Assembly (NCBI GenBank): GCA_032716605.1
Contig: CM064481.1
Location: 22,314,811 to 22,378,810, forward strand
Length of the DNA: 64,000 nt
DNA from: Paralithodes platypus
Lineage: Eukaryota; Arthropoda; Malacostraca; Decapoda; Lithodidae
Reading direction: 5' to 3'
Shown: piece after piece, positions 32,488-43,414 of the stretch
Numbering within the stretch: the stretch's first letter is position 1
Layout: each line of letters starts with the position of its first letter
Notes under the pieces: model-generated
What the model was told of the DNA's origin: nothing
The model's input: only the letters and a program-made list of their open reading frames with translations
Databases searched by the model: none
Program-made: the position numbers and the translations under genes

Positions 32488-33636
32488 TACGCATCTGATG
32501 TTTTTACCCAGGGAGGCTCCCACGTCGGCTATCGTGCTAGACGATTCTTTTGGGCCTCTTGGATGTTCCTGGCCTTTCACCTTTACTGGAACCTACGGGC
32601 CTCTGACGTTTGGCTACCCTACGCCCGCTCCTCCCTGGTGCGGCACCTCCGCTCTGGAGCGGTGACTGTCTTTTTATTTCCGTGGATGCTTCCACGTTAG
32701 CTGTCCTGCTAGTCTATTCTGACGGAACTCTTGGGTGTTTTCCCTTTCACCCTTCCTGTTGCCTCAAGCCTCTCCCATCCGACTGCACTACATCTGCCCC
32801 GCCCTAGAGCGGAAATTCCCGCTCTTGGCCAGTTCTCTTCCATACTTCTCCTGACACCATCCCGGTTCCTCACCTGTCCTATGCCGCTCTCCGCTCTGGA
32901 GCGGGGCTTACTTTCTGCTCCAGAGCGGGATTTCCGCCCCAGAGCGGAGCGGGCCGTTCGGGGCCCCCTCCACTCTGGGTCGGTTCTCGGTGGACTTTGC
33001 CTTGCCTATGGATGGGCCCTCCGTTGCAGTCATTCATTTTACTACTGTTGCAGTCATTCATCTTACTACTGGCTCCGTCTCGCTCCCTTGCCTCCCTAGG
33101 CTAGGTCATTCATCTTCCTACTGGCACCATCTCGCTCCTTTGCCTCCCTCGGCCTCCTGGGCCGCTCCTGCAGCATGCAACGCTCTCCGCTCTGGTGCGC
33201 AGCTTCCATTCCGCTCCAGGGCAGTGAGGGCCCTTCCTCCTACATTCCGCTCTAGAGCGGATTTCCGCCCCGGAGCGGAGGGGCCCATTCTGGACCACTC
33301 CACTCTGGGTCGGTGCTAGGGTGCTTTGCTTTACCTCTGGATTGGGACTCAGATGCAGTGGTTCACGGACTTCTCTTTTTTATCAGACTGTGCTCCCACT
33401 CTACTCTGATGGTAGAGTGGAGAAGAGGCGTCTTCTCCTCTTCAGTGCCTTCACCCTTTGGGTATTCTTATTATCCTCTTCAATTATCAGGCTTTCATGC
33501 CTTCCTTCTGGGGATTTGCACCTGCCCCTTGGTCTTTTCTGACCGGGTTTTTTTGGGGTTCTTGCTCTTGCTGGTTCGCCTGGTCTCTCCCTAACCCTCC
33601 GCATGGGGGGTCACTCTTCACCCCTCGCCTCGCACA

Positions 33637-33653
33637 GGGGGGGGGGGGGGGGG
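33637..33653 (+). repeat. poly(G) tract
   Basis: A run of 17 G. Similar plus-strand G runs lie at 27352-27364, 29990-30000, 35961-35974 and 36236-36254. Confidence 0.9.
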
Positions 33654-34235
33654 ATACTCACTTTCATGAAAGGTGCTCCATTTTCGAGGTGTAGTGAGCA
33701 CTTTTGTGCGTCCTTCGGCCCTTGTGCCTGTTAATTTTCAGGAGTTTTCTTCCGGTATTTGTGCACCCATGAATTATCCTCCTGTATAGCCCTCCGTTCG
33801 AAGGGTCCCCTTTTTCGTCCTTTCCTTCCTACACAAGGGAAGGGGGTAATCTCCTGTCACGGATTTACCGGTTTTTCACATTATTGTGCTTACACACGAT
33901 TCCTGGGCTTCCTACATGGGACGGCAGTAATTTTTTCCTTTCCGATTGCGAGGAGGATATCACTTCCTTCCTGCGCACACCATGGGTGTGTCCGTCCTGC
34001 CATGCCCGTTGGACGTAGAGTGTCCTCCCCTTATCTCATGCTACAGCCGCGATGGTTTTCACCCTCGGAGGTATAGATCGTGGCTCGTGGATATTGTCCT
34101 TTGTGTCTCGTCCTCTTTCCCCAGACACGGATGAGGCAAGGTCTCGCCTCTGCACTATGTAGTCGGGAATTGCTCTCTATGTCAGGGACCCCTTCCATTG
34201 GATTCCACACTTCGTAAGACGGAGGGGTACGCGCC

Positions 34236-34930
34236 ATGCGTCCCCTTACCTCTGCTGTCTCCGTGGCGCCAGGCCGCCTTTCCTCCTGTGCCTCGTTCGG
34301 GTGTCCTCGCGGTTTCCGAGGACGCCGAAACGACGGTGTGACGTCGCTCTCCTTCCCCATATCGCTGACGATTCCTGACTCCTACGTCCGGTTCATGCCA
34401 TACATGTGGCTCTGGACGAGGCTCGGGAACCCGTCACACTGCATGCAACCTCCCTGCCCGGGCCTGCCGCCCTGTGGGCGGATGCTCTTGTCGACAGGAC
34501 AGGGCGCCCGGGTAGTATGGTATTCCCAACACACCGTGTTCGACGACCTGGCGGCCTCCTGGAGTGTTCCGCAGGTGGCCTGGTTCGCCTCATGCGAGGC
34601 GACCGGGTTGCCTGTGTTCCTGTGCCGCTGGATTACTCCTCCGGCGGAGGTACCGGTCGCGTTTAGCAAGGACTGGCGCAGGTGGCGGTCGGTTTATGTG
34701 TATTCCACCAACCGCCGCCCTTTTTGATGTGCACCGTCCTCCACAGGCTGAGAGGGTACCAGTGCTTCGTTTGGTTGTCGCGCCCATCCGGCCGGCCCAA
34801 GCCTGGTCCGCTCGGCTGAAGCGGTGGTACCCGAGTCCAGTTCCCCTAGCGATCTCCGATTTCCTCTTGGTATCGATTGGTGTCCTAGGGACCTCATTCG
34901 CCTTCACATCGTGGATGTTGTGAGGCAGGG
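34236..34930 (+). pseudogene. DIRS-like element 2: RNase H end and linker
   Basis: Frame 34406-34666 has HATSLPGPAALWADALVD, aligning with YLPGVANVWADALSRR of element 1. An overlapping frame has SKDWRRWRSVYVYSTNRR, matching WNKWSSIYLFPPP. The next frame has RPAQAWSARLKRWYPSPVPL, matching the PAQVWYNQLKAW region of element 1. The frames alternate, so it is a pseudogene. Confidence 0.65.
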
Positions 34931-35049
34931 TAGATGCCTCAGTTTAGTCGATCTTTGACTGTCAAATCCTCTCCCCTGGATTCATTTTACATGGCAGACT
35001 TACGGATCTCACTGACACAGTTTTCCTTCTAGGTTCCCTACCCATCACG

Positions 35050-35930
35050 GACGCGACCATCGGTGGCGTTCGTGTTTCACTACCTCCATTGGTTAATATT
35101 GAGAAGCGTCCCAACATCTGCACCACTCTTACGGACCGCCTGTCGGCCATTCGGGTACCGTTTGAGACTTTCACGGGGTTGGTCGTTCCTTCCTCGGACT
35201 TGGGTTCTTTTTGCGATCCTGCTTTATGCTTTGTCCGATGCCGCGTCAGCTTCCTCTTCAGTGGTTTCTGGCGGAGGCTCTCAAGCTGCTCTCGTCTGCC
35301 TCTTACGCTCATTACCCCACGCCTGAACACTTCCGTGACATGACATTGTTCTTTATGGCTTTGGCGATGGGTGAAAGGGTCCCCGGAGATGACTGCCAGG
35401 TCTCGGGACCGACATTCCTTACATCGTTCTCCCGTCCTTGAGTCTGTTACTTTGGCTCCGTCTGTTCGTTTGGTTGCTACAACCGTATGCGACACTCCCG
35501 TTTTTATGCTTTTCCTGTACCAGCTTTCAAACATGGTAGGGTTCATCATCCGTTATGCCCGGTTCAAACCCTGCATCCGTATGTGTACTCGACCAGGCCA
35601 GTGTCGGGGTTGCCTTTACGGGTGGCGCCTACGACCTGTAGGAGACTAGGTCGACGTGCTGTGGGACTTCGCCTGTGTCGGTAGTTTCGGGCCAGTAACC
35701 CTTATGTTCTGGACGCAGCTCATGTTGTCCGTTCGTACGCTGCTGCGTTCAGATTTTACATAATCTTTCTCGACCGACCGTTGCCGACACAGGGCTTTGG
35801 TCTTCCCCCACCACGTTTGTCTCCTCCTCTCTGGCCATGTCGACAGGCAGGCCGGGACGTCCTTGTCGTGCGTTGGGCCAGCAGGTTCACTCAGGGTCTA
35901 CCTGCAGCGTTCCTTCTGTCTCTTATCCTT
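35050..35930 (+). pseudogene. DIRS-like element 2: tyrosine recombinase remnant
   Basis: Recombinase sequence is scattered over three frames: RPNICTTLTDRLSAIRVPFE, MPRQLPLQWFLAEALKLLSS, FFMALAMGERVP (first Arg region), HHPLCPVQTLHPYVYSTRPV, and LGRRAVGLRLCR. The H-x-x-R region is degraded (AAHVVRSYAA). It is followed by a GGGGGAG14 tract. Non-functional. Confidence 0.75.
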
Positions 35931-36514
35931 CTCCCTTCTTGTTCTTCTTTTATTGGGGGAGGGGGGGGGGGGGGATTGCACTATACCCATACTTGCACCT
36001 AAGTTAAAGGATTAATAACTAGGTTAAGATTTTGATATAATTTCTTGTCTTAAAGTATCCTACATTCTGTTGGTAGGTCTTGGCCTCATACCACTGAACT
36101 TTTCTCATGGCTTTCAGTGCTGGTCACTGTGTATGCTCATGTCTTTTCTCGTCACCCCCTGTACGGTCCTCCTCTTCGACGTATGTCGGTATTTACTCAT
36201 TACATTCTGGGTCTTCCTGCCTTCGTCCGGAAGGAGGGGGGGGGGGGGGGGGGGCATCCTGGACTTCATATTTTATGATGAAATGCAGCATTCTTTGTCT
36301 TAGGTTAGTTATCCCATGGCATAAGACTTGACTGTACTTGACCTCTCTTGATATGCACCTGTCAGTACACTCTTTCTATAAACTCTCTTGTTTAAGTCGG
36401 TCTTTCCATGGTCCTGATATTTCCTGAGGCCTAAAGTTTGTGTTTTCAGCTTGTATGTCCGCCTCCAATTTGGTACTCTAGCTCTACATTGTAACATAGA
36501 GGCTACTACTAAAT

Positions 36515-37004
36515 TGGGAGGTTTAACGACCCTCCCAATACCAAATGAGGTAAACCTCCTATTTGGTCGTAGCCTCGGAGTATCCAACGTCATAGTATCC
36601 CGCCCTCGCGCCGTACCCCTGCCCATCCAATCTTGTCTCTTGTAACTTGATACCGGGAATGCCCAATGAATCCTGTCGGGTAGTGGGGTGTATCCGTCAA
36701 GACGGCTGAAGGAGCCAGATAGGATGGCCTAAAATCCTGTAATTTTCTCTTCTTTCTCATCAATATTTTATTATTTTCCTTTTCAAATAGTGGCCTCCAA
36801 AGTATGTACAACGTACCTAGTAGAGAGAGTAAGGTGCTACTCTAGATGTTATCGTTTTATCGCGCTAGTGATTTCGATAATTGCCCGCTCTAGAGCGGAG
36901 CAAAATTATACGATAAGTATATAGCTCTACGTTGGATACTCCGAGGCTACGACCAAATAGGAGGTTTACCTCATTTGGTATTGGGAGGGTCGTTAAACCT
37001 CCCA
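36515..37004. repeat. 76-bp perfect inverted repeat around the DIRS-like right end
   Basis: The arms 36515-36590 and 36929-37004 are exact reverse complements over 76 bp (outer ends TGGGAGGTTTAACGACCC, inner ends GTATCCAACGT and ACGTTGGATAC), with a 338-bp spacer that holds the right inverted terminal repeat. Diverged equivalents lie at 50100-50590 and 57421-58396. Confidence 0.95.
36655..36928 (-). repeat. DIRS-like element 2 right inverted terminal repeat
   Basis: Reverse complement of 27731-28003, with the palindrome CCGCTCTAGAGCGG at 36885-36898. Confidence 0.9.
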
Positions 37005-37204
37005 GTGACAACACCGCAGGCTACCTATAAGGAACGCCGCCTGTAAATCCTTTATTATTTTTATTAAACTGATCTTTTTAGTACGTGTTTCTTTGGACCT
37101 CCATAATTTATTAGTGGTTAATGATGTTCATGATGAATGTCCCCATCCAGTCTTGAGATATCAGGCGCATCGCCAATGATGAAGGGGCCACTAATAAATT
37201 ATAG

Positions 37205-37531
37205 GTTTAAGTCCCGAAGGGAAGAAGGAAAACCTAATATTTAGTAGTGGCCCCGGAATCATTGACGATTTTGGCCCTCCCTTCCATCCCCTTCCTATTC
37301 ATCTGCTATGTTTTGAGAGTCTTGATATATCAGATAAGGAGGAACAAGGGCTTCGAGGAGGGAAGCGAAGCGTACCCAAACAGCAGACGCATGAGAAGCG
37401 CAATGCTAAGATCAAAGTTTAATATTTTTATTTTATTATTTTTTAGTAGTTTTTCCTAGTAGTTGTACCCACATCATATAGGACGAGTCCGTGAGTGGTA
37501 TTTAAGAGCGTTTCGCTCACGATGTATGGCA
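37205..37531 (-). repeat. repeat R, inverted copy, first part
   Basis: Reverse complement of sequence in 17081-17420 (CAGACG.ATGAGAAGCGCAA, CACATCATATAGGACGAG, GAGCGTTTCGCTCACGATGT). It is broken at 37531 by a non-LTR insertion and continues at 40979-41125. The block GGCCCCGGAATCATTGACGA is also present at 37249-37268. Confidence 0.8.
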
Positions 37532-38545
37532 ATCCGACCATAAACTTATCTCTGTCACCTGTCCTATTTCTCCAGTACGGCCACCCGATCCTCCTAGCCG
37601 GCGGTGCTTGTGGCACTTTGGCGCTGCCGACTGGGATGCTCTCCGGCAGTACTTCTTTGATTTCCCATGGAATTATTTCTGCTTCCGTGGCCGGGGATCC
37701 TCGGAGAGTGCTGAACGCATTACCGAGGTAATCCTATCGGGCATGGAAGCATACATTCCATTCTCTTTCTCTCAGACTAATGCTAAAAAATCTTGGTTTA
37801 CTCACGCCTGTTCTACTGCTGTCCGCAATAAGGAGGAAGCATTCAAACGGTACCGACGCCTTAAAACTCAAGACTCATTCTTCCTATGTTTCTGCCCGGA
37901 ATCAAGCCAAATCTGTTCTTCGACTTGCCAAACACTCTTTCATCAATATTAAATGCACTGAACTATCCAACTCTAGCTCTTCCCAAGCTTTCTGGCTTCT
38001 AGCCAAAAACCTCTCCAACAATTTCTCTTCCTCGTCTTTCCCTCCCCTTTCCCACTCTGATGGCACAACCATCACTTCTTCCTCTGACAAAGCTAAACTC
38101 TTCGCTCAAACTTTTGCTAGAAACTCCACCTTGGATGATTCCGGTGCTATTCCTCCCTCTCCATCCTCCTCTCTCTTACTTATGCCTAATATCCTAATCT
38201 CTTCTAAAGATGTACATTCTACCCTCTCTGGGCTTAATACTAATAAGGCGTACGGTCCGGACGGTGTTCCTCCTGTTGTTCTCAAAAACTGTGCTTCCGT
38301 GCTGACTCCCTGTCTAGGCAAACTCTTTCGTCTCTGTCTATCCTCTAACGTCTTCCCTTCATGCTGGAAGTTTGCTCACATTCAACCTGTCCCAAAGAAG
38401 GGTGACCGCTCTCAACCCTCCAACTATCGTCCAATTGCTCTCATCTCTTGTCTTTCTAAAGTTTTTGAAACTATTCTTGCTTCCAAATTTCTTAGGCATT
38501 TCTCTTCTCATAATCTGCTCTCAGATCGCCAGTATGGCTTCCTTA
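37532..38545 (+). pseudogene. non-LTR ORF2, endonuclease end and first part of RT
   Basis: It begins at the end of an AP-like endonuclease (DHKLISV), then a linker with ITEVILSGMEAYIPFSFSQT and SWFTHACSTAVRNKEEAFKR. A frameshift near 37870 leads to the frame 37780-38542. That frame has NKAYGPDGVPPVVLKNCAS, FRLCLSSNVFPSCWKFAHI, PVPKKGDRSQPSNYRPIALI and SDRQYGF. The gene is cut at TTAA by element B2 and continues at 39194. Confidence 0.85.
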
Positions 38546-38546
38546 A

Positions 38547-39189
38547 CCTGACAAGCGCGATATAGACATAGGGGCTAGGGTAGTTATTTGTGCATTTCTA
38601 GCCCTGGATTCTGACAGAATTCGTTATATTTACAATATAAACCATTATTTGTTTTCGGTATGCTTTTATTTTACATATATGATGTATATATGAACCTTCA
38701 AGAGTGCTAAAATAAGTGGGAAAAGCATTTGGGTGGTGAAAAACGAAGATATTGGCCACCCGGTCATAATCTCAGGCGACGAGAGAGAGAGACAGGCAGC
38801 CCTCCCCTCTCGCTGTCTGGGAGTCAACTGAGACGAGCGGAGCGGTGTGTGCCGGTGTCTGGGTGTTGCATAACGATCTTTTATGCAACCCACTTGTGCT
38901 ACATTATCGGGGGAGAGAAAAATAACCGATAAATGATGATAATAAGAGGAAAAATAGGTGATAATTGAGGAGGGGAGGGAGGGGGGAATAAGGTGGGGAA
39001 GGAGGGGAGGGGGGTGGGTGAGATTTACATGGATGAGTACTGGAGGGGAATTATCTCACCTAGAGACAAATTCCTTTGTTTTGATAGGCCCTTTTTTTTT
39101 ATGGAAGTCTTTTTTTATGGTCCTGCTTCCGTGAGGCCTATCGCGTTCCCTATAGGAAGCCTTCCGTGAGGCCTATCGCGCTTGCCGGG
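38547..39189 (-). mobile_element. family B TTAA element, copy B2
   Basis: TTAA at 38543-38546 and 39190-39193, 643 bp, opposite orientation to B1. Both copies share the terminal CAAGCGCGATA sequence and the doubled GCGATAGGCCTCACGGAAG motif at one end. It interrupts the RT gene at CTTCC-TTAA-GGGTCGC. Confidence 0.9.
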
Positions 39190-39604
39190 TTAAGGGTCGC
39201 TCTACTGGTGATCTTCTTTCATATCTTACTAACTCTTGGTCATCCTCCTTTCGGGACTTCGGTGAGACTTTTTCTATTGCACTAGACATATCGAAAGCCT
39301 TCGATAGAGTCTGGCACAAATCTTTAATTTCTAAACTATCCTCCTACCCTATAAACTCCGGTGTTCCTCAGGGCTCTGTCCTATCTCCTATTCTCTTTCT
39401 AATTTTTATAAATGATCTCCTCAACTGTACCTCAATTCCCATCCATTCATACGCAGACGACTCAACCTTACACTACTCCCTTAGTTTTCCAGAACGCCCC
39501 AGCCAGCAATACCTCAACGACAAACGTAATGAAGCCATAGAACTCTTAAATTCTGATCTAAATACTATCTCCAATTGGGGCAGAGAAAACCTTGTTACCT
39601 TTAA

Positions 39605-40085
39605 CCCTCCAGCCCCGGCTATGTATTATATATATATTCCCCGAAACCCGGGTGTTTTGGCCGAAAAACTTCTAGGCTAGGGTACTGTATATTTGTTAAT
39701 CTGACTGCTTCCCGCATTCCCGTGCATCCCCAAGCGTAGCTGTGTTATTTACCTGTAGAATGGCATTAAGTAGAGCTCTCTAAGTGAACTGGTTGAGCTG
39801 TGATGATGATTTCATTGGAGATAACTTTATGGCCAAAACTAGCCACTTTACACTACTTTTGGATACTTAACAACAACATACAGGCACACACGAACAAGCG
39901 ACGCTCTCCTTCTTGTGGCCGGAGATGCGGGGCGACGGTCCAGCCGGCTGTTGTTTACATGCATCGGACCGACGCCTCGCACACGAAGCTCACAGGCTTT
40001 GACCTCATGGGAGTTTAAGAGCCCTTCCGGGCAGCTCGTTTATGCTTTTTTATGGGCGTTCAAGAGCCCTTCCGGGAACAGAGGG
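39605..40085 (-). mobile_element. family C TTAA element
   Basis: TTAA at 39601-39604 and 40086-40089, 481 bp, minus orientation, intact ends. It sits in the RT gene at ACCT-TTAA-TGCTTCC (TTAATGCTTCC in the other copy). Confidence 0.9.
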
Positions 40086-40602
40086 TTAATGCTTCCAAAA
40101 CCCAATTTCTCCGTCTATCTACCCGTACGGAACTCCCAGCGGACTATCCATTATTGTTCAACAATACAAAAATCAATCCTTCATCTTCTCTCAATATTCT
40201 TGGTGTCCTTTTTTTTCTTCTGCTCTCAGTTGGAAGGACCATATTACCAGTCTTGCTAACGCAGCCTCCCAGCTGGGTGTGCTCAACCGCCTTAAGGGGT
40301 TCTTTTCCCCAGCACAGCTTCTTGCTCTGTACAGGGGCATAGTGCATCCTTGTATTGAGTATTGTTCACATGTGTGGGGAGGTTCCTCTCACACCGCTCT
40401 CCTAGACAAAGTTGAAAGGAAGGCCTTTCGTATCATTAACTCCCGTCCACTCACCAACTCTCTGCAATCTCTCTCTCTCTCCGCCGCAATGTTGCATCTC
40501 TCTCGCTATTCTATCGCTACTATAATAATCAGTGTTCCTCAGAGCTTTCCCAGTGTATACCACCTCCTTTACGTAGGGCACGTGGTACCTGTCTTGCAAC
40601 TC

Positions 40603-40814
40603 AATCCCACCCCTACTCTGTGCAACTCTCCAACCCAAGAGTGAAACGTTACTCTCAAACTTTCTTCAACTCAACAGCTGAGCTCTGGAACTCTCTCCCA
40701 GAATCAGTAATCCCACCCCTACTCTGTGCAACTCACCAACCCAAGAGTAAAACGTTACTCTCAAAATTTCTTCAACTCAACAGCTGAGCTCTGGAACTCT
40801 CTCCCAGAATCAGT
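40603..40814 (+). repeat. 106-bp tandem duplication in the RT C-terminus
   Basis: Two copies start at 40603 and 40709 (AATCCCACCCCTACTCTGTG to CTCTCCCAGAATCAGT) with a few differences. Confidence 0.9.
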
Positions 40815-40978
40815 CTTTCCCTCTTCCTATGACTTAAATTGCTTCAAACTCCGTGTGTCCAGGCATTTTGGCTCGAACGTCCCTTGATTTTGACCCTGTC
40901 ACTCTTGCAACTATGGGGGAGAAACTCGCTATAGGCAGTTCTGCCTTTTGCCTCCCTCAATCACATAGAAAAAAAAAA

Positions 40979-41125
40979 ATCGTATTTTGATCTCTCCGGG
41001 GCAGGAAGTTTGAAAGACAAGCTGGAGTTCAAAGATTGGCCATAAACAATGTTAAGGCGCATCGTCAATGATTCCGGGGCCACTACTAAATATTAGGTTT
41101 TCCTTCTACCCTTCGGGACTAAAAC
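40979..41125 (-). repeat. repeat R, inverted copy, second part
   Basis: Reverse complement of about 17085-17215 (CAAAGATTGGCCATAAACAA, TTAAGGCGCATCGTCAATGA). Confidence 0.85.
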
Positions 41126-41839
41126 CTATATTATTTGATTTATTACAAAAACTTCCATTTCGTACAAAACTTGTATAATATTGTAAGTATAAAAATTCCT
41201 GCATATCTTAAAACCTTATTACTTTGATTATATTATATCAGAAAAACAATTAAATATAAGTAATTTAAGGAGAAAAGATAACACATTTTCTATTAAAAAT
41301 CACAATTTATACAAAAACAACAAAAATGCTGTCAGTTGCAGACATGATGCCCAAGTCAGCTTTACCCTTGCTTATTTTCAACAAGCTAGACACTTACTTA
41401 CTGAACATGTGGTGGCCTGCTTGGCTGAGGCCTAACCTAGGGGGCACACATAATAGATGCCAACTAACCACTTTTTAATGTAACGAATAGCTCCTACTCA
41501 ACGAGACAGAGAAAGGGGCGAGGTAATGCGAAAGTGGTCCCGGACCCTAAGAATTGTAACTTTAAAGGTTTCTGTTCGGGCTCTGTCTCGAGTCGGCCAC
41601 CTCCAGCAATGGGGTATGTGCCTGAGTATATACATAGCTAAGTGGATCAATACTGCCTCTTGAAATAATACATAATACCATGGTATATAATGTAGAGTGA
41701 TCATGTAGCTAATAATTGTGATATCATCAAGAATATATAGAGAGAAACAAACACTAGATGCATTTAGTAAATTTACCCAGTGGTCATTCTATGTCTCTGT
41801 CCTCTGAAAAGAGTTGCCAACTACAACAGAGTATTACTC
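41126..41839. other. unassigned stretch
   Basis: AT-rich. No gene or repeat architecture was recognised. Confidence 0.5.
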
Positions 41840-41843
41840 TTAA

Positions 41844-42458
41844 CCTAAGAAGTGCGCATGGGGGGTATGAGACACCACACTCCTGTGCTGACGTATTTGA
41901 GCTGTTCCCATCACTAACATTGTTATTTTACCATAACTAGCATTAATACTTATCCATATGTGCCTATTATAGGTTGATTATAAAGGTATTAACCTGTTAC
42001 AACAATAAAACAAGTGCAAACAGTGTTTGGATGGTCAAAATCGGCGATACAGGCCGGGAGTTACATAATGTATGGCTGAGGCAACCTCCCTCCCCTCCTC
42101 CCCTCCCCTTGTCTGAAGAGACACTGTTACGCAATAGTCTCTCTCTCGCTCTTTCCCACACTTGGTAACAGTGATGACAACGCCCTGCTACCAACTCGCT
42201 AATGTTAGCACGAAAATAGACCACAGAATAAGGGAATAACAGGGAAAATAGGTGATAACTGAAGGAGGGGAGGAAAGTGGGGAAGGAGGAGAGGTGGAGG
42301 AGTGATAATTGGCAATGGCCCAGGGGCCAAAAAAAAAAAAAAAAAAAAAAAAATTTTTGGGGGGGGTGTTTTAAATGGATTTTTGTTTTCCCTTACTCTT
42401 GAGAGTCTTCCCGCAGTCCGCCGGGGGAACTCTTAAGAGTCTCCCTGCAGTTCCCGGG
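41844..42458 (-). mobile_element. family A element, copy A6 (type 2)
   Basis: TTAA at 41840-41843 and 42459-42462, 615 bp, minus orientation. Its internal sequence groups with A3. It has a long A run near 42331-42353. Confidence 0.9.
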
Positions 42459-42793
42459 TTAATAGGTACAAAGGATAAGCGGATACAATAAAGGATAAAA
42501 TGAGTCCATAGTAAAACCCTATAAACCTATTTAGATGAAGAAATCAGAATGGTTAAAGTGGGGGTAGAATGAAATAATTTAATCAGTCATACATGTATAT
42601 AAAAATGACCACAAATATACTCAACTGATATTCCTAGTCTATGTGAGAAGTGAGGATCTTCAACATACCGTATACAGTACATTTCAAGAGACAGAAAGAA
42701 AACCTGAGCTGTTCCTAGTTGATGTACAGTACTAATGTTTAAGAGGCTAAAAATGTCGGTAGACTATAAAGATTAGTTTACAATGTCACTTAA

Positions 42794-43410
42794 CCCGGGA
42801 ACTGCGGGGAGACTCTTAAGAGTTCCCCCGGCGGACTGCGGGGAGACTTTTAAGAGTGAGTGAAAAAAAAAATCAACTTTTGACATCGAAAAAAAAAAAT
42901 ATATATTTTTTATTTTTTTATTATTTTTTGGCCCCTGGGCCATGCAAAATCTCAGTCCTCTACCTCCCCTCCTTCCCCACTTTCCTCCTCTCCTTCAGTT
43001 ATCACCTATTTTCCCTGTTATTCCCTTATTCTGAGGTATATTTTCGTGCTAACATTAGAAATCCGGTTGGAGGGTGTGGTCATCACTGATAGCAAGCGAA
43101 TGCAAGAGAGAGAGAGAGTATCGATCGACTGTGTCTCATTGGCCTTGGGGGAAATTGGCGGGAAAGCAGCTTGCCTCACCCATACATTATACAACTCGCG
43201 GGCTATATCTCCGATTTTGACCATCCAAACGCTGTTTTCACTCATTTTATTGTTGTTTCAGGTTAATACCTTTATCATCAACCCATAATAGGCGCATATG
43301 GATAAGTATTAATGCTATTAATGGCACAATGAATATTTTAGTGACGGAAACACCTCAAATACGTCAGCACAGGGGGACGTTTCCAATTACCCCCATGCGC
43401 ACTTGTTAGG
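42794..43410 (+). mobile_element. family A element, copy A7
   Basis: TTAA at 42790-42793 and 43411-43414, 617 bp, type 1. It lies 331 bp from A6 in opposite orientation. Confidence 0.9.
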
Positions 43411-43414
43411 TTAA

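Larger units (their letters stand above)
29220..33260 (+). repeat. dispersed 14-bp palindromes CCGCTCTRGAGCGG
   Basis: Perfect copies start at 29220, 29354, 29456, 29587, 29612, 29637, 32649, 32891 and 33247. Two more lie in the element's terminal repeats (27759, 36885). Variants with one or two changes lie near 32806, 32919, 32936 and 33269. Many are followed by a GCTCCAGGTCGGTCCTA-like segment, so the palindromes sit in a larger degenerate repeat. The function is unknown. Confidence 0.85.
27697..37004 (+). mobile_element. DIRS-like element 2, degenerate
   Basis: Bounded by near-identical inverted terminal repeats (27731-28003 and 36655-36928). Gag-like sequence lies at 30296-31326, the RNase H end at about 34236-34930 and recombinase at about 35050-35930, all on the plus strand. 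I could not find the RT core, which is probably deleted. It carries several degenerate arrays, five G runs and a Tc1-type MITE (E1). Confidence 0.75.
39194..40964 (+). pseudogene. non-LTR RT, remaining part, with deletion and duplication
   Basis: It continues from the 38.5 kb part: GRSTGDLLSYLTNSW, SIALDISKAFDRVWHKSL, NSGVPQGSVLSPILFLIF and SYADDSTLHYS. Compared with the 24-25 kb copy, a segment of about 30 residues between KLPS and PINSG is missing. A family C element interrupts it at 39605-40085. It resumes with ASKTQFLRLSTR and RGIVHPCIEYCSHVWGG, and the C-terminus is shifted by a 106-bp tandem duplication. Inactive. Confidence 0.85.
37532..40978 (+). mobile_element. non-LTR retrotransposon, second copy of the 24-26 kb family
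   Basis: Inserted in repeat R after GGCAATC. It ends in a poly(A) run at about 40968-40978, after which repeat R resumes (TCGTATTTTGATCTCTCC). The 5' end is truncated just before the end of the endonuclease. It is interrupted by B2 (38547-39189) and a family C copy (39605-40085). Confidence 0.85.

Noticed and set aside
28163..33600. Many open frames of 60-160 codons in the leader of DIRS-like element 2
   Set aside because: They lie on degenerate repeats, overlap on both strands and carry no protein motifs. Only the gag-type part is kept.
37205..37520. Possible hammerhead ribozyme in repeat R (GAGCGTTTCGCTC and GGACGAGTC)
   Set aside because: The conserved CTGATGA and GAAA core elements could not be placed in the right order, so the resemblance is not supported.
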